Positions 16,707-25,941 of a DNA stretch of 64,000 nt are shown one piece after another. A program made the position numbers and the translations under genes. Source of the DNA: Lachnospiraceae bacterium (GTDB lineage Bacteria; Bacillota; Clostridia; Lachnospirales; Lachnospiraceae). Below the pieces are notes generated by a model that was given only the letters and a program-made list of their open reading frames with translations, was not told where the DNA came from and did no database searches. The stretch covers positions 42,084-106,083 of the forward strand of contig JAGBCB010000041.1 of assembly GCA_017938145.1 (NCBI GenBank), written 5' to 3'. How positions within the stretch are numbered: position 1 is the stretch's first letter; each line of letters starts with the position of its first letter.

Positions 16707-17708
16707 TCATCCTGCTTTTGCATACGCCTTTTCCATCAGAAACTTAGCAGCTGCACGCAGCAGATTGTCAGCACCGCCATAGGATTTTACATACCACTCC
16801 AAGCTTTCCGGCTTTTCAACTGCAATCTGTCCCAAGGTCTTTCCTTTATAATATCCGGCAGACACCACAACTGCCGCAGCCGTATCACGGGTCAGAACCT
16901 GCATAATCTCATCCACTGGCATGTCCTTTCGGATTTCCCTGGTGCCGGTTGTTGCCGGTACTGCCGCATTGCTACTTTGCTGCATGGCAGGAACCTGCTG
17001 TGGCCGGTTCTGGATGGGTGCTTTCTGCATCATTGCCGGTATACCGTTCTGTTGTGGTACCGGCATCTGTCTCATAGCAACTCCTACCTGTGCCGGTGTC
17101 GGAATGTATTCTTCAATTCCATACTGGCCCGGGATAGAAGCTTCCTCAAACGGTACTTCTTCCGGTTCCTGCATCAACTGGTTTTCCAAAGAAGCATCCT
17201 CCATATAAGTACCTGTAGGAAGCGGATTTGTTCCGTTCATAGCAAAACCATCGATTGGTGCTTCCGTTATTTCCGGATCGATATCTCCTTCCGTATCTGC
17301 AAACTGCAGGCCGAACCCGGCATCTGATAATGCCCGTCCCACTGCAGCTGTTTCTGCCAGTTCCACAAATTTGTTACCAAACTGTTCATCACCGGACTGG
17401 TACTTCTGTGCCAGTGCATTGGAAATAAAATTATCCTCTGCATCATTCCGGTTCAAATACACCCTTGCTTCCACAATAGCCACATTGTCAGTCAGCTTAA
17501 TCAGCTTCTTTACAATCTTTCCTTCCGGGAAACAAAGCCGGAACCAAAGCTTTCTAAACGCAACATCCAGATAATACTTACTCTGTTGTCCTTCATTGGA
17601 AATCAGACGCATATACTTTCTTGGATCAAATCCTTTTACTTTATTTAAGTTGTTTACCACTTCTACTTCTTCATACATACCATATCCGGTACTAGCCAAT
17701 TCACTCAT
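16707..17708 (-). CDS. Rad52/Sak-like single-strand annealing protein with ExoX-like C-terminal domain
   Basis: 333 residues. N-terminal 120 residues resemble phage Rad52-type annealing proteins: 'KYYLDVAFRKLWFRLCFPEG' strands and the helix 'FVELAETAAVGRALSDAGFG'. A low-complexity Pro/Gln/Met linker spans about 170-250. The C-terminus 'YYKGKTLGQIAVEKPESLEW' followed by YVKSYGG is the small domain found at the end of exonuclease-X-like and many phage recombination proteins. Likely binds ssDNA and promotes annealing with the element's SSB. The family assignment is by pattern only. Confidence 0.6.
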   Translation of the reverse strand: MSELASTGYGMYEEVEVVNNLNKVKGFDPRKYMRLISNEGQQSKYYLDVAFRKLWFRLCFPEGKIVKKLIKLTDNVAIVEARVYLNRNDAEDNFISNALAQKYQSGDEQFGNKFVELAETAAVGRALSDAGFGLQFADTEGDIDPEITEAPIDGFAMNGTNPLPTGTYMEDASLENQLMQEPEEVPFEEASIPGQYGIEEYIPTPAQVGVAMRQMPVPQQNGIPAMMQKAPIQNRPQQVPAMQQSSNAAVPATTGTREIRKDMPVDEIMQVLTRDTAAAVVVSAGYYKGKTLGQIAVEKPESLEWYVKSYGGADNLLRAAAKFLMEKAYAKAG

Positions 17709-17767
17709 TCTAAATCTCCTTTCACGTTAAACTTCCTCTCAATTAATAAATATCCTGAATTCTTCGA

Positions 17768-18214
17768 TTACTTGAAAATTTCTAAAACTTTTTCAGAATC
17801 TTGTTCTGCGATTTTTTCAAAAAGGACTGTTTTACCGTCGGCATATGGCTGCAAAGCCATAATTATCTGTTTACGCAGGTTCTCTATCAGAAGATTGATT
17901 TCCTCCATATCCTGTCTTGCAAATACCGCATACGATAATTCCTTCATATCAGCTGAGTTCTGCATGATTTCTTCAATGATAGCAATGCCCTCTTTAACAA
18001 AATCCGCATGAATCCGGATATCCTTAAGCGCTACTTGTATCACATATTCTGAAGCTTTTTCCTTGATGTCGCTCCTCAGCGCATCATACCCTTGTTTATA
18101 TCTGGTCTGTAACAGTTTAAGCGGAACCCTGTCACGGTTTGTTTTAAGTGTCTTTAACTGTGATGCCAGTTCATCCCTAAGAAACATCAGGTCCGGACTT
18201 AATGCCAGTTCCAT
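17768..18214 (-). CDS. Small helical protein, function unknown
   Basis: 148 residues from ATG 18214, which has AAAGGAG eight bases upstream; the frame also allows ATG 18238. I do not recognise it. It is almost all helix with heptad-like spacing (LRDELASQLKTLKTNRDRV; IIEEIMQNSADMKELSYAV), so a coiled-coil or four-helix protein is likely. Co-directional with its neighbours in the DNA-metabolism operon. Confidence 0.6.
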   Translation of the reverse strand: MELALSPDLMFLRDELASQLKTLKTNRDRVPLKLLQTRYKQGYDALRSDIKEKASEYVIQVALKDIRIHADFVKEGIAIIEEIMQNSADMKELSYAVFARQDMEEINLLIENLRKQIIMALQPYADGKTVLFEKIAEQDSEKVLEIFK

Positions 18215-18241
18215 CTTACCGTCTCCTTTCCAATCCATCTG

Positions 18242-18499
18242 CTATGCGGCAAGTTTTGCACTCTCTGCTTCCGGTCCATAATAGGAAATGGAATAGATGC
18301 TGTGCTCTGTTTCAAACCGCACATGGTCAGGATCCACTTCTAAAATGGCCTCCACAGCTGTTGTTCGGATTAAATATCCCTGATACATATATACGGCAGG
18401 GATTCCCGGGCGCAGTGCCCTTGCCAGTGTTCCGGTTACGTTTATTACAGGTTTTCTTTTCTGAACTCTTCTTTTCAACATTTTAAATAATTTAAACAT
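18242..18499 (-). CDS. Small basic protein, function unknown
   Basis: 85 residues, with a very basic N-terminus (FKLFKMLKRRVQKRKP) followed by a predicted beta-rich part 'GIPAVYMYQGYLIRTTAVEA' and HSIYSISYYG. No family recognised. Lies 13 bases after the methylase stop and 27 bases before the next start, so it is part of the same operon. Confidence 0.55.
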   Translation of the reverse strand: MFKLFKMLKRRVQKRKPVINVTGTLARALRPGIPAVYMYQGYLIRTTAVEAILEVDPDHVRFETEHSIYSISYYGPEAESAKLAA

Positions 18500-18512
18500 C
18501 TAACTTTCCTCC

Positions 18513-19562
18513 TTATGCAACCTGATACGTAAGACGGTATGTACCGTCTCCGCATGCTATGTACTGGTCTTTATGCTCATAAATCGTCGCACGGATGCGT
18601 TCCTTGTAATGTGGATTCTTCTCTGCCTTCGGGTGGTTTTTAAGTCGTACATAAAGCTCTGTAAGACTCATCCTTCCGCCGGCACTTTCCAACGTCATTC
18701 GGATTAAGTGGTGCCATGTCAGTGCTGCCAGATCCGTTTCTGCAATGGAAAAACATTGATTCTGCGAATAATGAAACGGAACCATAAACACGTCCTTTTT
18801 ATGCAGAAGCAGCATATACTCCGTCACAATCGGAATAAACGGCTTCTCATATCTTCTGCCATCTGATACGCAGTTAAACTGGCCCTTCACTAAGAAAGAC
18901 TCAAACTCGCCCATCCGCATCATGTCATGCTGTATGGAATAAAACTGCCCTTTGGAACGGATGTCACCTACAAGGACTGCCAGACGGCCATCCTTTCTGA
19001 GCGCCATGTAAAACTTCCGGATGCAAAGGTTTAATTTCTCCAAAAAATCATTGTAATTTTCACAGCGGGATAAATCATCCGGGTGTGGCTTTCCCCACAT
19101 ATTGCCGGAATACTTGATGATATCGTGATACGGCGGATGGAAAAATATCAGGTCTGCCGAATCCTCTACATCATGCTTTAATGCATTCCAGTTTCCTTTT
19201 CCAGCGGCAGGTGCAGGGTTTAAGTCATAAAGAACCGATGCAATACCATACTTATCTGCCACCGCCTTGCTGGTACCGGAACCGGACATAGGATCAAGCA
19301 GGGTAAACTGCGATATGTCCTTTCCGTAATACTGCTTGGTATCAAGAACATATTCAAGGACAGCGGACACCACTTCAGGGGAACAGTTTCCACGCCAGGT
19401 GCTGCTTCCGCCTTCTCCACGCTCCGGGAATGCCAGAAACGATGTCAGCTCCTTGCCAACCCGCTTCCGAAGATTATCCGTGCCAAGCTGTTGGGCAATG
19501 GTAAGCCAATCCGGTCCAAATTCACGTTCCAGAAGTTTTGCTGCCTGTGCTATTTTGTCCAT
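18513..19562 (-). CDS. Orphan DNA methyltransferase (N4/N6 amino type)
   Basis: 349 residues from ATG 19562 (AGAGGTG upstream). S-adenosylmethionine motif I 'FTLLDPMSGSGTSKAVAD' and catalytic motif IV 'DLIFFHPPYHDIIKYSG', a variant with HPPY where most have DPPY or NPPY. 'DGRLAVLVGDIRS' is a typical motif. Order I then IV suits the beta/gamma class. The C-terminal 80 residues look like a winged-helix DNA reader (ALTWHHLIRMTLESAGGRMS). No restriction gene nearby, so it probably protects the element or adjusts its expression. Confidence 0.85.
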   Translation of the reverse strand: MDKIAQAAKLLEREFGPDWLTIAQQLGTDNLRKRVGKELTSFLAFPERGEGGSSTWRGNCSPEVVSAVLEYVLDTKQYYGKDISQFTLLDPMSGSGTSKAVADKYGIASVLYDLNPAPAAGKGNWNALKHDVEDSADLIFFHPPYHDIIKYSGNMWGKPHPDDLSRCENYNDFLEKLNLCIRKFYMALRKDGRLAVLVGDIRSKGQFYSIQHDMMRMGEFESFLVKGQFNCVSDGRRYEKPFIPIVTEYMLLLHKKDVFMVPFHYSQNQCFSIAETDLAALTWHHLIRMTLESAGGRMSLTELYVRLKNHPKAEKNPHYKERIRATIYEHKDQYIACGDGTYRLTYQVA

Positions 19563-19566
19563 ACAG

Positions 19567-20103
19567 TTACACCTCTTTCTGCTTTGTAAGCTCAGAAAGG
19601 ATGTCTGCCATGTATCTGGCACAGCCGCGTTCCACTGGGGTTGCCTCCCTGAAATGAATCAGGATTACAGCACCCATCGGATTATTCTTGGTGCCAACCG
19701 GATACAGGGAATCCACCAAATACTTACTGTTTTCAAATAACCTCATCTGATCTGATTCCGTATACTGGTATTCCGTTGCGTTTGCGATATACCACCGTAC
19801 TTCTTCAGAAAGCAGGATATCCGTAGAAAAATTCATGCCTCTTGTTGCAATTACTTTCTCTGTACTGCTGACAATGCATATTGTTCTGCAGGACTTAAAG
19901 AAAGCGTCCAAATAAGTTTTGCACAAAGATTCTAATGTCTGTAATGGCTGATACTTTCTTACCTGGATTGTACGTCCGTATACACCAATTTCCACCGCAT
20001 CTTCCGATTCAATCTCCAGCTGTTTTCTTAATTCCTTCGGTATCACCACTCGGCCAAGATCGTCTACATGCCTGATGATTCCACTGCTCATTTCATTCTT
20101 CAC
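19567..20103 (-). CDS. AbrB/SpoVT-family transition regulator
   Basis: 178 residues. The first 55 are a swapped-hairpin AbrB domain: 'GIIRHVDDLGRVVIPKELRK' and EDAVEIGVYGRTIQVRKY. The rest is GAF-like, as in SpoVT. In Firmicutes this architecture regulates late sporulation genes. Here it sits on a mobile element whose insertion site is a spore-coat gene, so a link to the host sporulation programme is worth noting, though only by inference. Stop is 5 bases from the methylase start. Confidence 0.85.
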   Translation of the reverse strand: MKNEMSSGIIRHVDDLGRVVIPKELRKQLEIESEDAVEIGVYGRTIQVRKYQPLQTLESLCKTYLDAFFKSCRTICIVSSTEKVIATRGMNFSTDILLSEEVRWYIANATEYQYTESDQMRLFENSKYLVDSLYPVGTKNNPMGAVILIHFREATPVERGCARYMADILSELTKQKEV

Positions 20104-20173
20104 TACCTAACCTCCTTCATGACAGAAGGGAACACCTGTCGGTATTCCCTTCTTAAACACTTCCTATTAAGCT

Positions 20174-20824
20174 TTATGCTGCACTACGTTCCGCCTGCCT
20201 CTTTGCAATCACATTCTTTGCATGGGTGATTAACTGTGGACCGATGGCTTTTTCCCACGCATTGATGTAGGATGATACCCGTCCAAGCAGCTTAAACATA
20301 TCCATGTCGCTTAAATTGGCATATACCTTTCCTTCGCTTACAAAAGACTTCGGTTTCATGTAGGTGCCGCCGGTGGCATTCTTAAGCGGAATCCCTTTTC
20401 CGTTCTCCACTTCAATATACCACGGAAGTTTCCGGACATTGCCCTTTCCATCCTTGGTTGCCCGGATAATCCGGACCTTGGATACTTTTGCATAGCCGGA
20501 AGCATCCACATTTCCAAAGATTTTCTCCTGCTCAAAGGCGTATTCCTGAAAACCGGCAGTCAGCCGTGATAAAATAAACTTCGCCTCTTCCGGCGAAATG
20601 TTTGCTGTCACCGTCACTGCCTTATCCCCGGTTCCGTTGGAATAGTCCTTCATCAGTATTCCAATCAGGGAATGCCGCTTCGGTCCTTCCGCAGTTGCTT
20701 CCCCGTCTGCATGCAGATGGGCATAGCATTCCAGGCTCGCCGCCTTTAACTTGTCCTGAAATTCCACCAGTGTCTTGTTATTCTTATAAACCGCTATCTG
20801 ATTTGATATATATACTTCATTCAT
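20174..20824 (-). CDS. Unknown protein next to the VWA gene
   Basis: 216 residues; family not recognised. Segments 'HSLIGILMKDYSNGTGDKAV' and 'VTANISPEEAKFILSRLTAG' suggest a compact alpha/beta fold; the C-terminus is basic and helical. Twenty bases downstream of the VWA gene in the same operon (AAGGG site, ATG 20824). It may act with the MoxR-VWA pair. Confidence 0.6.
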   Translation of the reverse strand: MNEVYISNQIAVYKNNKTLVEFQDKLKAASLECYAHLHADGEATAEGPKRHSLIGILMKDYSNGTGDKAVTVTANISPEEAKFILSRLTAGFQEYAFEQEKIFGNVDASGYAKVSKVRIIRATKDGKGNVRKLPWYIEVENGKGIPLKNATGGTYMKPKSFVSEGKVYANLSDMDMFKLLGRVSSYINAWEKAIGPQLITHAKNVIAKRQAERSAA

Positions 20825-20844
20825 TTAAATTTCCCTTCTTTCCT

Positions 20845-22923
20845 CTATGCTGCGTACTTGTTTTTCACCTGCGTAATAATCAGTTTCCCAAGGTTTACCG
20901 GAAGCTTCTCAAGATTAGTAATATCAAGAAATCCATCCCCGTAGATACGCTGGATATTCTGCTTGTCACTGCCAATCGCAGCGGCAAACAACTGGATTCC
21001 TTTGGCTGAATACTCCTTCTTGATTCCTCTAAGGTCAGCTTCTGCTTCCGTTCCGTAATAACCGGTTCCGGCAGGCTGGCCGTCAGAAATAATAATTAAC
21101 AATTTGATTTCTTCCGGACGTGTCATCAGTCGTTCTGCGGCATACCGAAGTGCTGCACCATCACGGTTCCCGCCTCTGGCACTCATGTCCATCATGCGGT
21201 ACTTGTCCTTATTATCGATGGAATCAAATTCTGCGTAAGCATACAGCTCCACATCTGTTTCTTCCGTATGGCCATATACTGCAACCGGAATATCAAGCCC
21301 CCTGCAGAAATCATACAGAATAATGGAAGCAGCTCTGGCATAAGTAATACGGTTGCAGCTGCACATGGAGCCGCTTTCGTCATTTAGAACCACAACTGCG
21401 ATATCAGGATGGTCATTTGGAAGCCTAAGCTTATAAAATATCTTGCCGTCATTCCGGAATAATGTCCTTGCATTAATACGTTTTCCCATAGGAAGATTAT
21501 CAAGCTTTCCTCCTTCCTTAAAATCCTTCAGCATCTGCGATATCTGCTTCTGAAGACGTTTAGAAACCAAGAGTAATGGCGGTGCTACTTTACGGTATGC
21601 TTCCATACAGGTGTTGTCCACATAAGACATACGGTTCACATGTACATGCATACCCCGGTGAGCATTACCATAACGGATTTTATCCGCTTCTTCCTGAAGT
21701 TCTTCTGTCAGTTCCTCTTCATATGCTTCGTAAACCGATTCTTCCGCAAGCTGTGACATAATACGTTCCATATCTTCTGCTGCTTTTGATACATAACCTG
21801 CTCCCGCATAATCTGTGGACCGGCTGATACCACCATCGCCATCCTCGTTAATCTCTTCCGTCTTTTCCAGCGCTATTCTTCCTGCTTCATAATCAAGAAC
21901 CTCCTGAAGATAATCCTGTTCTTCCAAAACAGAAGATGGATCAAACTTTGATTTTCCGGTTCCCGGAGCCGCTTTCCCTTTTCCGCTTGGCATTTGGGAA
22001 CTTCCTGCCATTTGGGAATTAAGGTCAGCTTCTGCCTCGTTTGTCCCGTTCTTAATGTCCTCCCGTATCTTTTCCACAAAGCTTTCCATGAAAGGCCATA
22101 AGTTAAGCAGGATATGGTTGGCAGCATCATAGCGCACCCTGGCATCATCATCGTAAGCACCGTCATCGATATACGGAATACACTCATATACCGCATCCAG
22201 ATACTTGCCTTTGTAACCGCCCAGATTGTTTAGGTCCCCTGTCTTTGCATACTGGATCAAAAGATTTACGATGATAAAAACATCTTGGTGTCCCTTTGTA
22301 ATCTGCTCCTGTACAGAATCCATATCTTCTGCAAACCGGAGGTTATTTAGTAAAATACCGGACCGGATACTTCCTGGGAACGCATCACACATGCGTCCTT
22401 CAATATAGACATCTTCCATGATATTAATCAGGTTGTGGGCAATCTGTGAGACCGCCATTATGACAGCCTCATCCTCTGCTTCAAACCCATCAAGGATTTC
22501 CTTCAGACTCTTATCTTGCTCCACACTTAACTCTTCAGGTTCATTCGGATAAAACCTACCTCCGGTTAATGCCTGATTGTATGTCGTAAGCATCGTAAAA
22601 TCCGTGTACAGGATATGCCCGCATTCATGCCCCACAATACCTAAAAGACTGTCTGCCATCAGTGTCCTTGTCGGGAAGCTCTGCGTCAGACAGTTCCCGG
22701 TATTCACCTGAATGACCCGGTTATCCGTACAGGCAATCCCCGCTTCCGGACGCTCATCCCAGTAAGTCTTTACCTTACTGGAACGCTTGTAGCGTTTGGT
22801 AATGCCTTCCGCAATATCCGTCAGATACGAGGCATATTGTGGAGAGGCAAAAATCTGCTCATTGGTCAGCTTGCTTTTTTGTTCTGCAATCATTTTCCGG
22901 ATTGCCAGATGTGATGTTCTCAT
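20845..22923 (-). CDS. VWA-domain protein with an N-terminal HExxH motif
   Basis: 692 residues. Near residues 99-103 the sequence HECGH, in 'LLGIVGHECGHILYTDF', matches the HExxH zinc-protease signature. A long acidic low-complexity middle follows (about 285-400). At 515-520 'LNDESGSM' is the DxSxS MIDAS motif of a von Willebrand A domain; 'LLIIISDGQPAGTG' is the later strand. CobT/BatA-type VWA proteins work with MoxR ATPases, and a MoxR gene lies just upstream. Likely a MoxR-driven remodelling or maturation machine. Its start overlaps the XRE gene stop by 4 nt. Confidence 0.8.
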   Translation of the reverse strand: MRTSHLAIRKMIAEQKSKLTNEQIFASPQYASYLTDIAEGITKRYKRSSKVKTYWDERPEAGIACTDNRVIQVNTGNCLTQSFPTRTLMADSLLGIVGHECGHILYTDFTMLTTYNQALTGGRFYPNEPEELSVEQDKSLKEILDGFEAEDEAVIMAVSQIAHNLINIMEDVYIEGRMCDAFPGSIRSGILLNNLRFAEDMDSVQEQITKGHQDVFIIVNLLIQYAKTGDLNNLGGYKGKYLDAVYECIPYIDDGAYDDDARVRYDAANHILLNLWPFMESFVEKIREDIKNGTNEAEADLNSQMAGSSQMPSGKGKAAPGTGKSKFDPSSVLEEQDYLQEVLDYEAGRIALEKTEEINEDGDGGISRSTDYAGAGYVSKAAEDMERIMSQLAEESVYEAYEEELTEELQEEADKIRYGNAHRGMHVHVNRMSYVDNTCMEAYRKVAPPLLLVSKRLQKQISQMLKDFKEGGKLDNLPMGKRINARTLFRNDGKIFYKLRLPNDHPDIAVVVLNDESGSMCSCNRITYARAASIILYDFCRGLDIPVAVYGHTEETDVELYAYAEFDSIDNKDKYRMMDMSARGGNRDGAALRYAAERLMTRPEEIKLLIIISDGQPAGTGYYGTEAEADLRGIKKEYSAKGIQLFAAAIGSDKQNIQRIYGDGFLDITNLEKLPVNLGKLIITQVKNKYAA

Positions 22924-23177
22924 TCGTTTTCTTTCCTTCCTTTCCTGCCCGGCAGTTCCGCTGATAGCAAATCATCCATGGATATTCCAAAGTATTCTGC
23001 CAACCCTGCAAGAATATGCAGCGGTGGCAGCGTAACTTCATTTTCATATCTGGAGATACTTTTCTGCGTCACTTCCAGTTTATTTGCAAGCATGGTCTGT
23101 GACATGCGGGGACTTCGCTGTTTTCTTAAATACCGCATGTTCTTAGCAAGATTCTTTCTTAATTTTTCTTCATCCAA
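22920..23177 (-). CDS. XRE-family regulator between the MoxR and VWA genes
   Basis: 85 residues, canonical XRE HTH: 'LAKNMRYLRKQRSPRMSQTM' then 'LEVTQKSISRYENEVTLPPL' and HILAGLAEYFGISMDDLLS. Start is TTG 23177 with GGAGGG about nine bases upstream. It overlaps the VWA gene start by 4 nt and follows the MoxR gene by 13 bases, an unusual place for a repressor, which suggests autoregulation of the MoxR-VWA module. Confidence 0.85.
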   Translation of the reverse strand: MDEEKLRKNLAKNMRYLRKQRSPRMSQTMLANKLEVTQKSISRYENEVTLPPLHILAGLAEYFGISMDDLLSAELPGRKGRKENE

Positions 23178-23190
23178 TCATTCATCCCTC

Positions 23191-24978
23191 CTATGCCGCA
23201 AACTTCTGTTCCAGACAGGAGGATAAAATGTCAGCCCTGTTTTCCGGATCACTGGAAACAGAAGACAATACGGTATACTTCGCTGCCTCTAGGGCATTTC
23301 CACATACCATATAGGACTGTACCCAGCTGATGAGTTCTCTTACGCCGCAGCTTCCGTCGTTAATCATGGTTTCCCTGCAGCGCTCACTGATTTCCTGTAC
23401 TGCAGCAGCCATATCCGTTACCATGGTTTTATCTGTACATCCGGTAACTAACATGGTACGCTCTGCAAGGGTGCCCACATCCGGTGTCTCCACATCCAGA
23501 ATCAGGTTCATTCGGGAAATCACCGACTGGTTCATATCCCTGCATCCGGCATAACAGTTGTTGGTGGTAATCACCACAACTGTATCCGGGTGCCGGTGGA
23601 TTACTTCACCGGTAGTAAGAGTAATACTGGCACAACGATCCAACAGGGCATTTAAGCCAACTAAAACACCGGGGTTAGCTATTACCGTAGGCTCCTGTAT
23701 TTCTATCAGGTAACCGTTCCGTATCGCTTGGATTAATGGTGTTTCCACGTAACGGAACTTCTGTCCGCCGGCATTATCGTTCACCAGTGTTTTTGCATCC
23801 CGTTCCATCACTTCTAACAACTTGTTATAAACCTCCACATCCGTCACTGCTTCATCATAAATTCCGGTCAGTTTTTTATAAGCAGACGGCGGATCCATCT
23901 GAATATCAGTAAAGGAAGGATACTCTGCCACCGTTTCCTGTTTCCCGTCCGTTTCCGGAAGCATCTGTCCGAGGAAATCATAGATTTCCGTATTGGCAGA
24001 ACAGGTATAATACAGGTATGGCAGACCGAGTCCTGCAGCAATTGCCTTTGCACCTTCCGTCTTTCCGGTTCCTGCAGGTCCGCGCATCATAAAGTTCCGC
24101 ATCGGCTGGGCACTGCTTGTTGTCAAAAAGGCGTGCTTACATATAGTCACTACTTCCTGCGGAATCAGATACCAGTCCTCAATCTTTGGTATCATCAGCT
24201 GCTCCTGTGGAGAAAACATGCGGTTGGAAAGCGGATAATTCCCGATGAAGTCTTTCTTATCTACAGCTGTCCCCGCAGTCAAAACAGCGGTTCCCGTGAA
24301 TATTTCAAATGTTCCGTATAATACGCTGGACGGGCTGTACGCCTTTTTGTTTAGATTCAGTGTCGTAATCGGTGCAATGTTTCCGGTTGCCGGAATATCC
24401 AAGGCAATCCCATTTTTCCCATGCAGGTTTGCACCTTCGATACGACGGTACAGATTGTCGCATAAGATAAAGGCTGCTTTTTCTGCCTCTTCCATATCCG
24501 AGAAGCCATCATTCTTACAGCGTCCAAGCAGTTCATAATATTCCCTAAACTCATCCTCTGTAAGTGCCTCCGGAATCAGCGCAAAAAACAAAGCTGTACC
24601 AGTGTTTCCACCATCCTTTAAGGAATACACCTTAGGCGCAGCTGTCGGATCTTCAAAACGGCCAACATTAAACTTACCGTTCTTTTTGTTGAAAACCACT
24701 GCATGAATTTCTTTTGTCCGGCTTCTGTACTCAGCAACAATTTTGTCTCCCTGTGTGCCAATGGCACATGCCGATGTACTGGCCGGTGTGTATGTGGTAT
24801 CCATATCAAGATACGCCAAGATGGCACTTAAAGTCGGAGAATGCAGTGTTGCTTTCTTTGCCGATGCCATATTGTATCTGGAATAGTGTATGGTACTGGT
24901 TCCATTGACCGTTAAATGAAACGGCTCCGGCAGTGTCATCCTCCAGGTACGTGAATCATATAATTTGTTTTTCGCCAT
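23191..24978 (-). CDS. MoxR-family AAA+ ATPase
   Basis: 595 residues from ATG 24978, which is 8 bases after AGAAGGG. An N-terminal region of about 270 residues is not a recognised domain. Walker A 'MMRGPAGTGKTEGAKAIAAG' lies near residue 295-315; 'DTVVVITTNNCYAGCRDMNQ' near 450 is the sensor-1 region and SVISRMNLIL the arginine-finger helix. Partners with the VWA protein encoded two genes downstream. MoxR ATPases remodel or insert cofactors into substrates; the target here is unknown. Confidence 0.85.
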   Translation of the reverse strand: MAKNKLYDSRTWRMTLPEPFHLTVNGTSTIHYSRYNMASAKKATLHSPTLSAILAYLDMDTTYTPASTSACAIGTQGDKIVAEYRSRTKEIHAVVFNKKNGKFNVGRFEDPTAAPKVYSLKDGGNTGTALFFALIPEALTEDEFREYYELLGRCKNDGFSDMEEAEKAAFILCDNLYRRIEGANLHGKNGIALDIPATGNIAPITTLNLNKKAYSPSSVLYGTFEIFTGTAVLTAGTAVDKKDFIGNYPLSNRMFSPQEQLMIPKIEDWYLIPQEVVTICKHAFLTTSSAQPMRNFMMRGPAGTGKTEGAKAIAAGLGLPYLYYTCSANTEIYDFLGQMLPETDGKQETVAEYPSFTDIQMDPPSAYKKLTGIYDEAVTDVEVYNKLLEVMERDAKTLVNDNAGGQKFRYVETPLIQAIRNGYLIEIQEPTVIANPGVLVGLNALLDRCASITLTTGEVIHRHPDTVVVITTNNCYAGCRDMNQSVISRMNLILDVETPDVGTLAERTMLVTGCTDKTMVTDMAAAVQEISERCRETMINDGSCGVRELISWVQSYMVCGNALEAAKYTVLSSVSSDPENRADILSSCLEQKFAA

Positions 24979-24996
24979 AACAATCACCCTTCTTTC

Positions 24997-25848
24997 TTAC
25001 ATAATCCAGGAAACCTGTACGGTTTCTCCTGCAACTCTTGCCTTCAATTCATTCTCTTCCAAAATAGCAACCAGTTCATTCCAATACTTCTTTTCCGGAA
25101 ACGCTTCTAACGTAGTCATCAGGGACTCCTTTTTCTGTCTCTGAATTACAATGTCTCCGTTTTCTTTGATGGAAAGCTTGCTGTGGCCATTGGCATTCAG
25201 TTCCACAATCTGTGCCTCCAGTATTTTCTGTCCAATCAGTTCATACCAGGCACGTACATCCACCACAGATGGTTCCGAAGAAACCTCCTCGGTTTCTTCT
25301 GCAGACTGGGAAGTGCCAAAATTTCCTACAGTCAAAGGCTCCACATGGATGCGACCAAACCGGTCAAAGGTGATGTCCGCATGACTGTACGCAGCCATAT
25401 TCTCTACTTTGATACGTACCGTGGTTCCAGAAAGAAGTTCCATAAGGGAAGCTTTTTTACACCACTGCCAGACGGCATCCGGATAAGCGGATTTTAGCTT
25501 TTCACTGATTCGAAGCGATACCTGCTGCATCATCAGTTCTAGCCCATCCTCTGAAACCATAGTGTTTCCAGAAATCTTAGCAATCCCGTTATCAGTTTCC
25601 GGTTCGCCCGGTACCGGTACAGGACATACCTGCCACTTCGTATCTTTCGGGCCAAAAACCTTAGCGGGCCTCCCTTTCCTTACCTTTTTCATATGCCGGT
25701 CAAGGAATGACATACCCATCACTGCCAGCCAGAGCACCATGGTTACTGCCATCATGATTTGTGAATACTGTTTCGGAGCCAGTGCTGCTTCTGCAAGGAG
25801 CAGTACAATAAGCACACGGATACTTTTTGTAAATACCTTCTTTTTCAT
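24997..25848 (-). CDS. Membrane-anchored protein of unknown function
   Basis: 283 residues from ATG 25848 (AAAGGAC upstream; a longer frame would start inside the terminator hairpin). Two hydrophobic helices at the N-terminus (IRVLIVLLLAEAALAP and IMMAVTMVLWLAVMGMSFL), then a basic stretch and a soluble, mostly cytosolic part of about 220 residues. Family not recognised. It is separated from ssb by a strong terminator only 25 nt before its start, so expression depends on read-through or antitermination. Confidence 0.6.
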   Translation of the reverse strand: MKKKVFTKSIRVLIVLLLAEAALAPKQYSQIMMAVTMVLWLAVMGMSFLDRHMKKVRKGRPAKVFGPKDTKWQVCPVPVPGEPETDNGIAKISGNTMVSEDGLELMMQQVSLRISEKLKSAYPDAVWQWCKKASLMELLSGTTVRIKVENMAAYSHADITFDRFGRIHVEPLTVGNFGTSQSAEETEEVSSEPSVVDVRAWYELIGQKILEAQIVELNANGHSKLSIKENGDIVIQRQKKESLMTTLEAFPEKKYWNELVAILEENELKARVAGETVQVSWIM

Positions 25849-25873
25849 CTTCTTTTGTCCTTTCTCTTGAAAT

Positions 25874-25926
25874 AAAAAAAGAGGAATCACACCCAAAGCA
25901 TTTTCGCCATAGTTGCAATTCCTCTT
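25874..25926 (-). terminator. Intrinsic terminator/attenuator after ssb
   Basis: 13-bp stem with two G-U pairs (AAGAGGAAT at its base), 27-base gap-loop, then TTTTTTTATTT on the minus strand. The T-run ends 25 bases before the next start codon, leaving no room for a promoter. Confidence 0.85.
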
Positions 25927-25941
25927 GTGCCGCTTAAAACT

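Noticed and set aside
18513-19562. Restriction-modification system
   Set aside because: Methylase only; no endonuclease or specificity gene nearby, so treated as an orphan.
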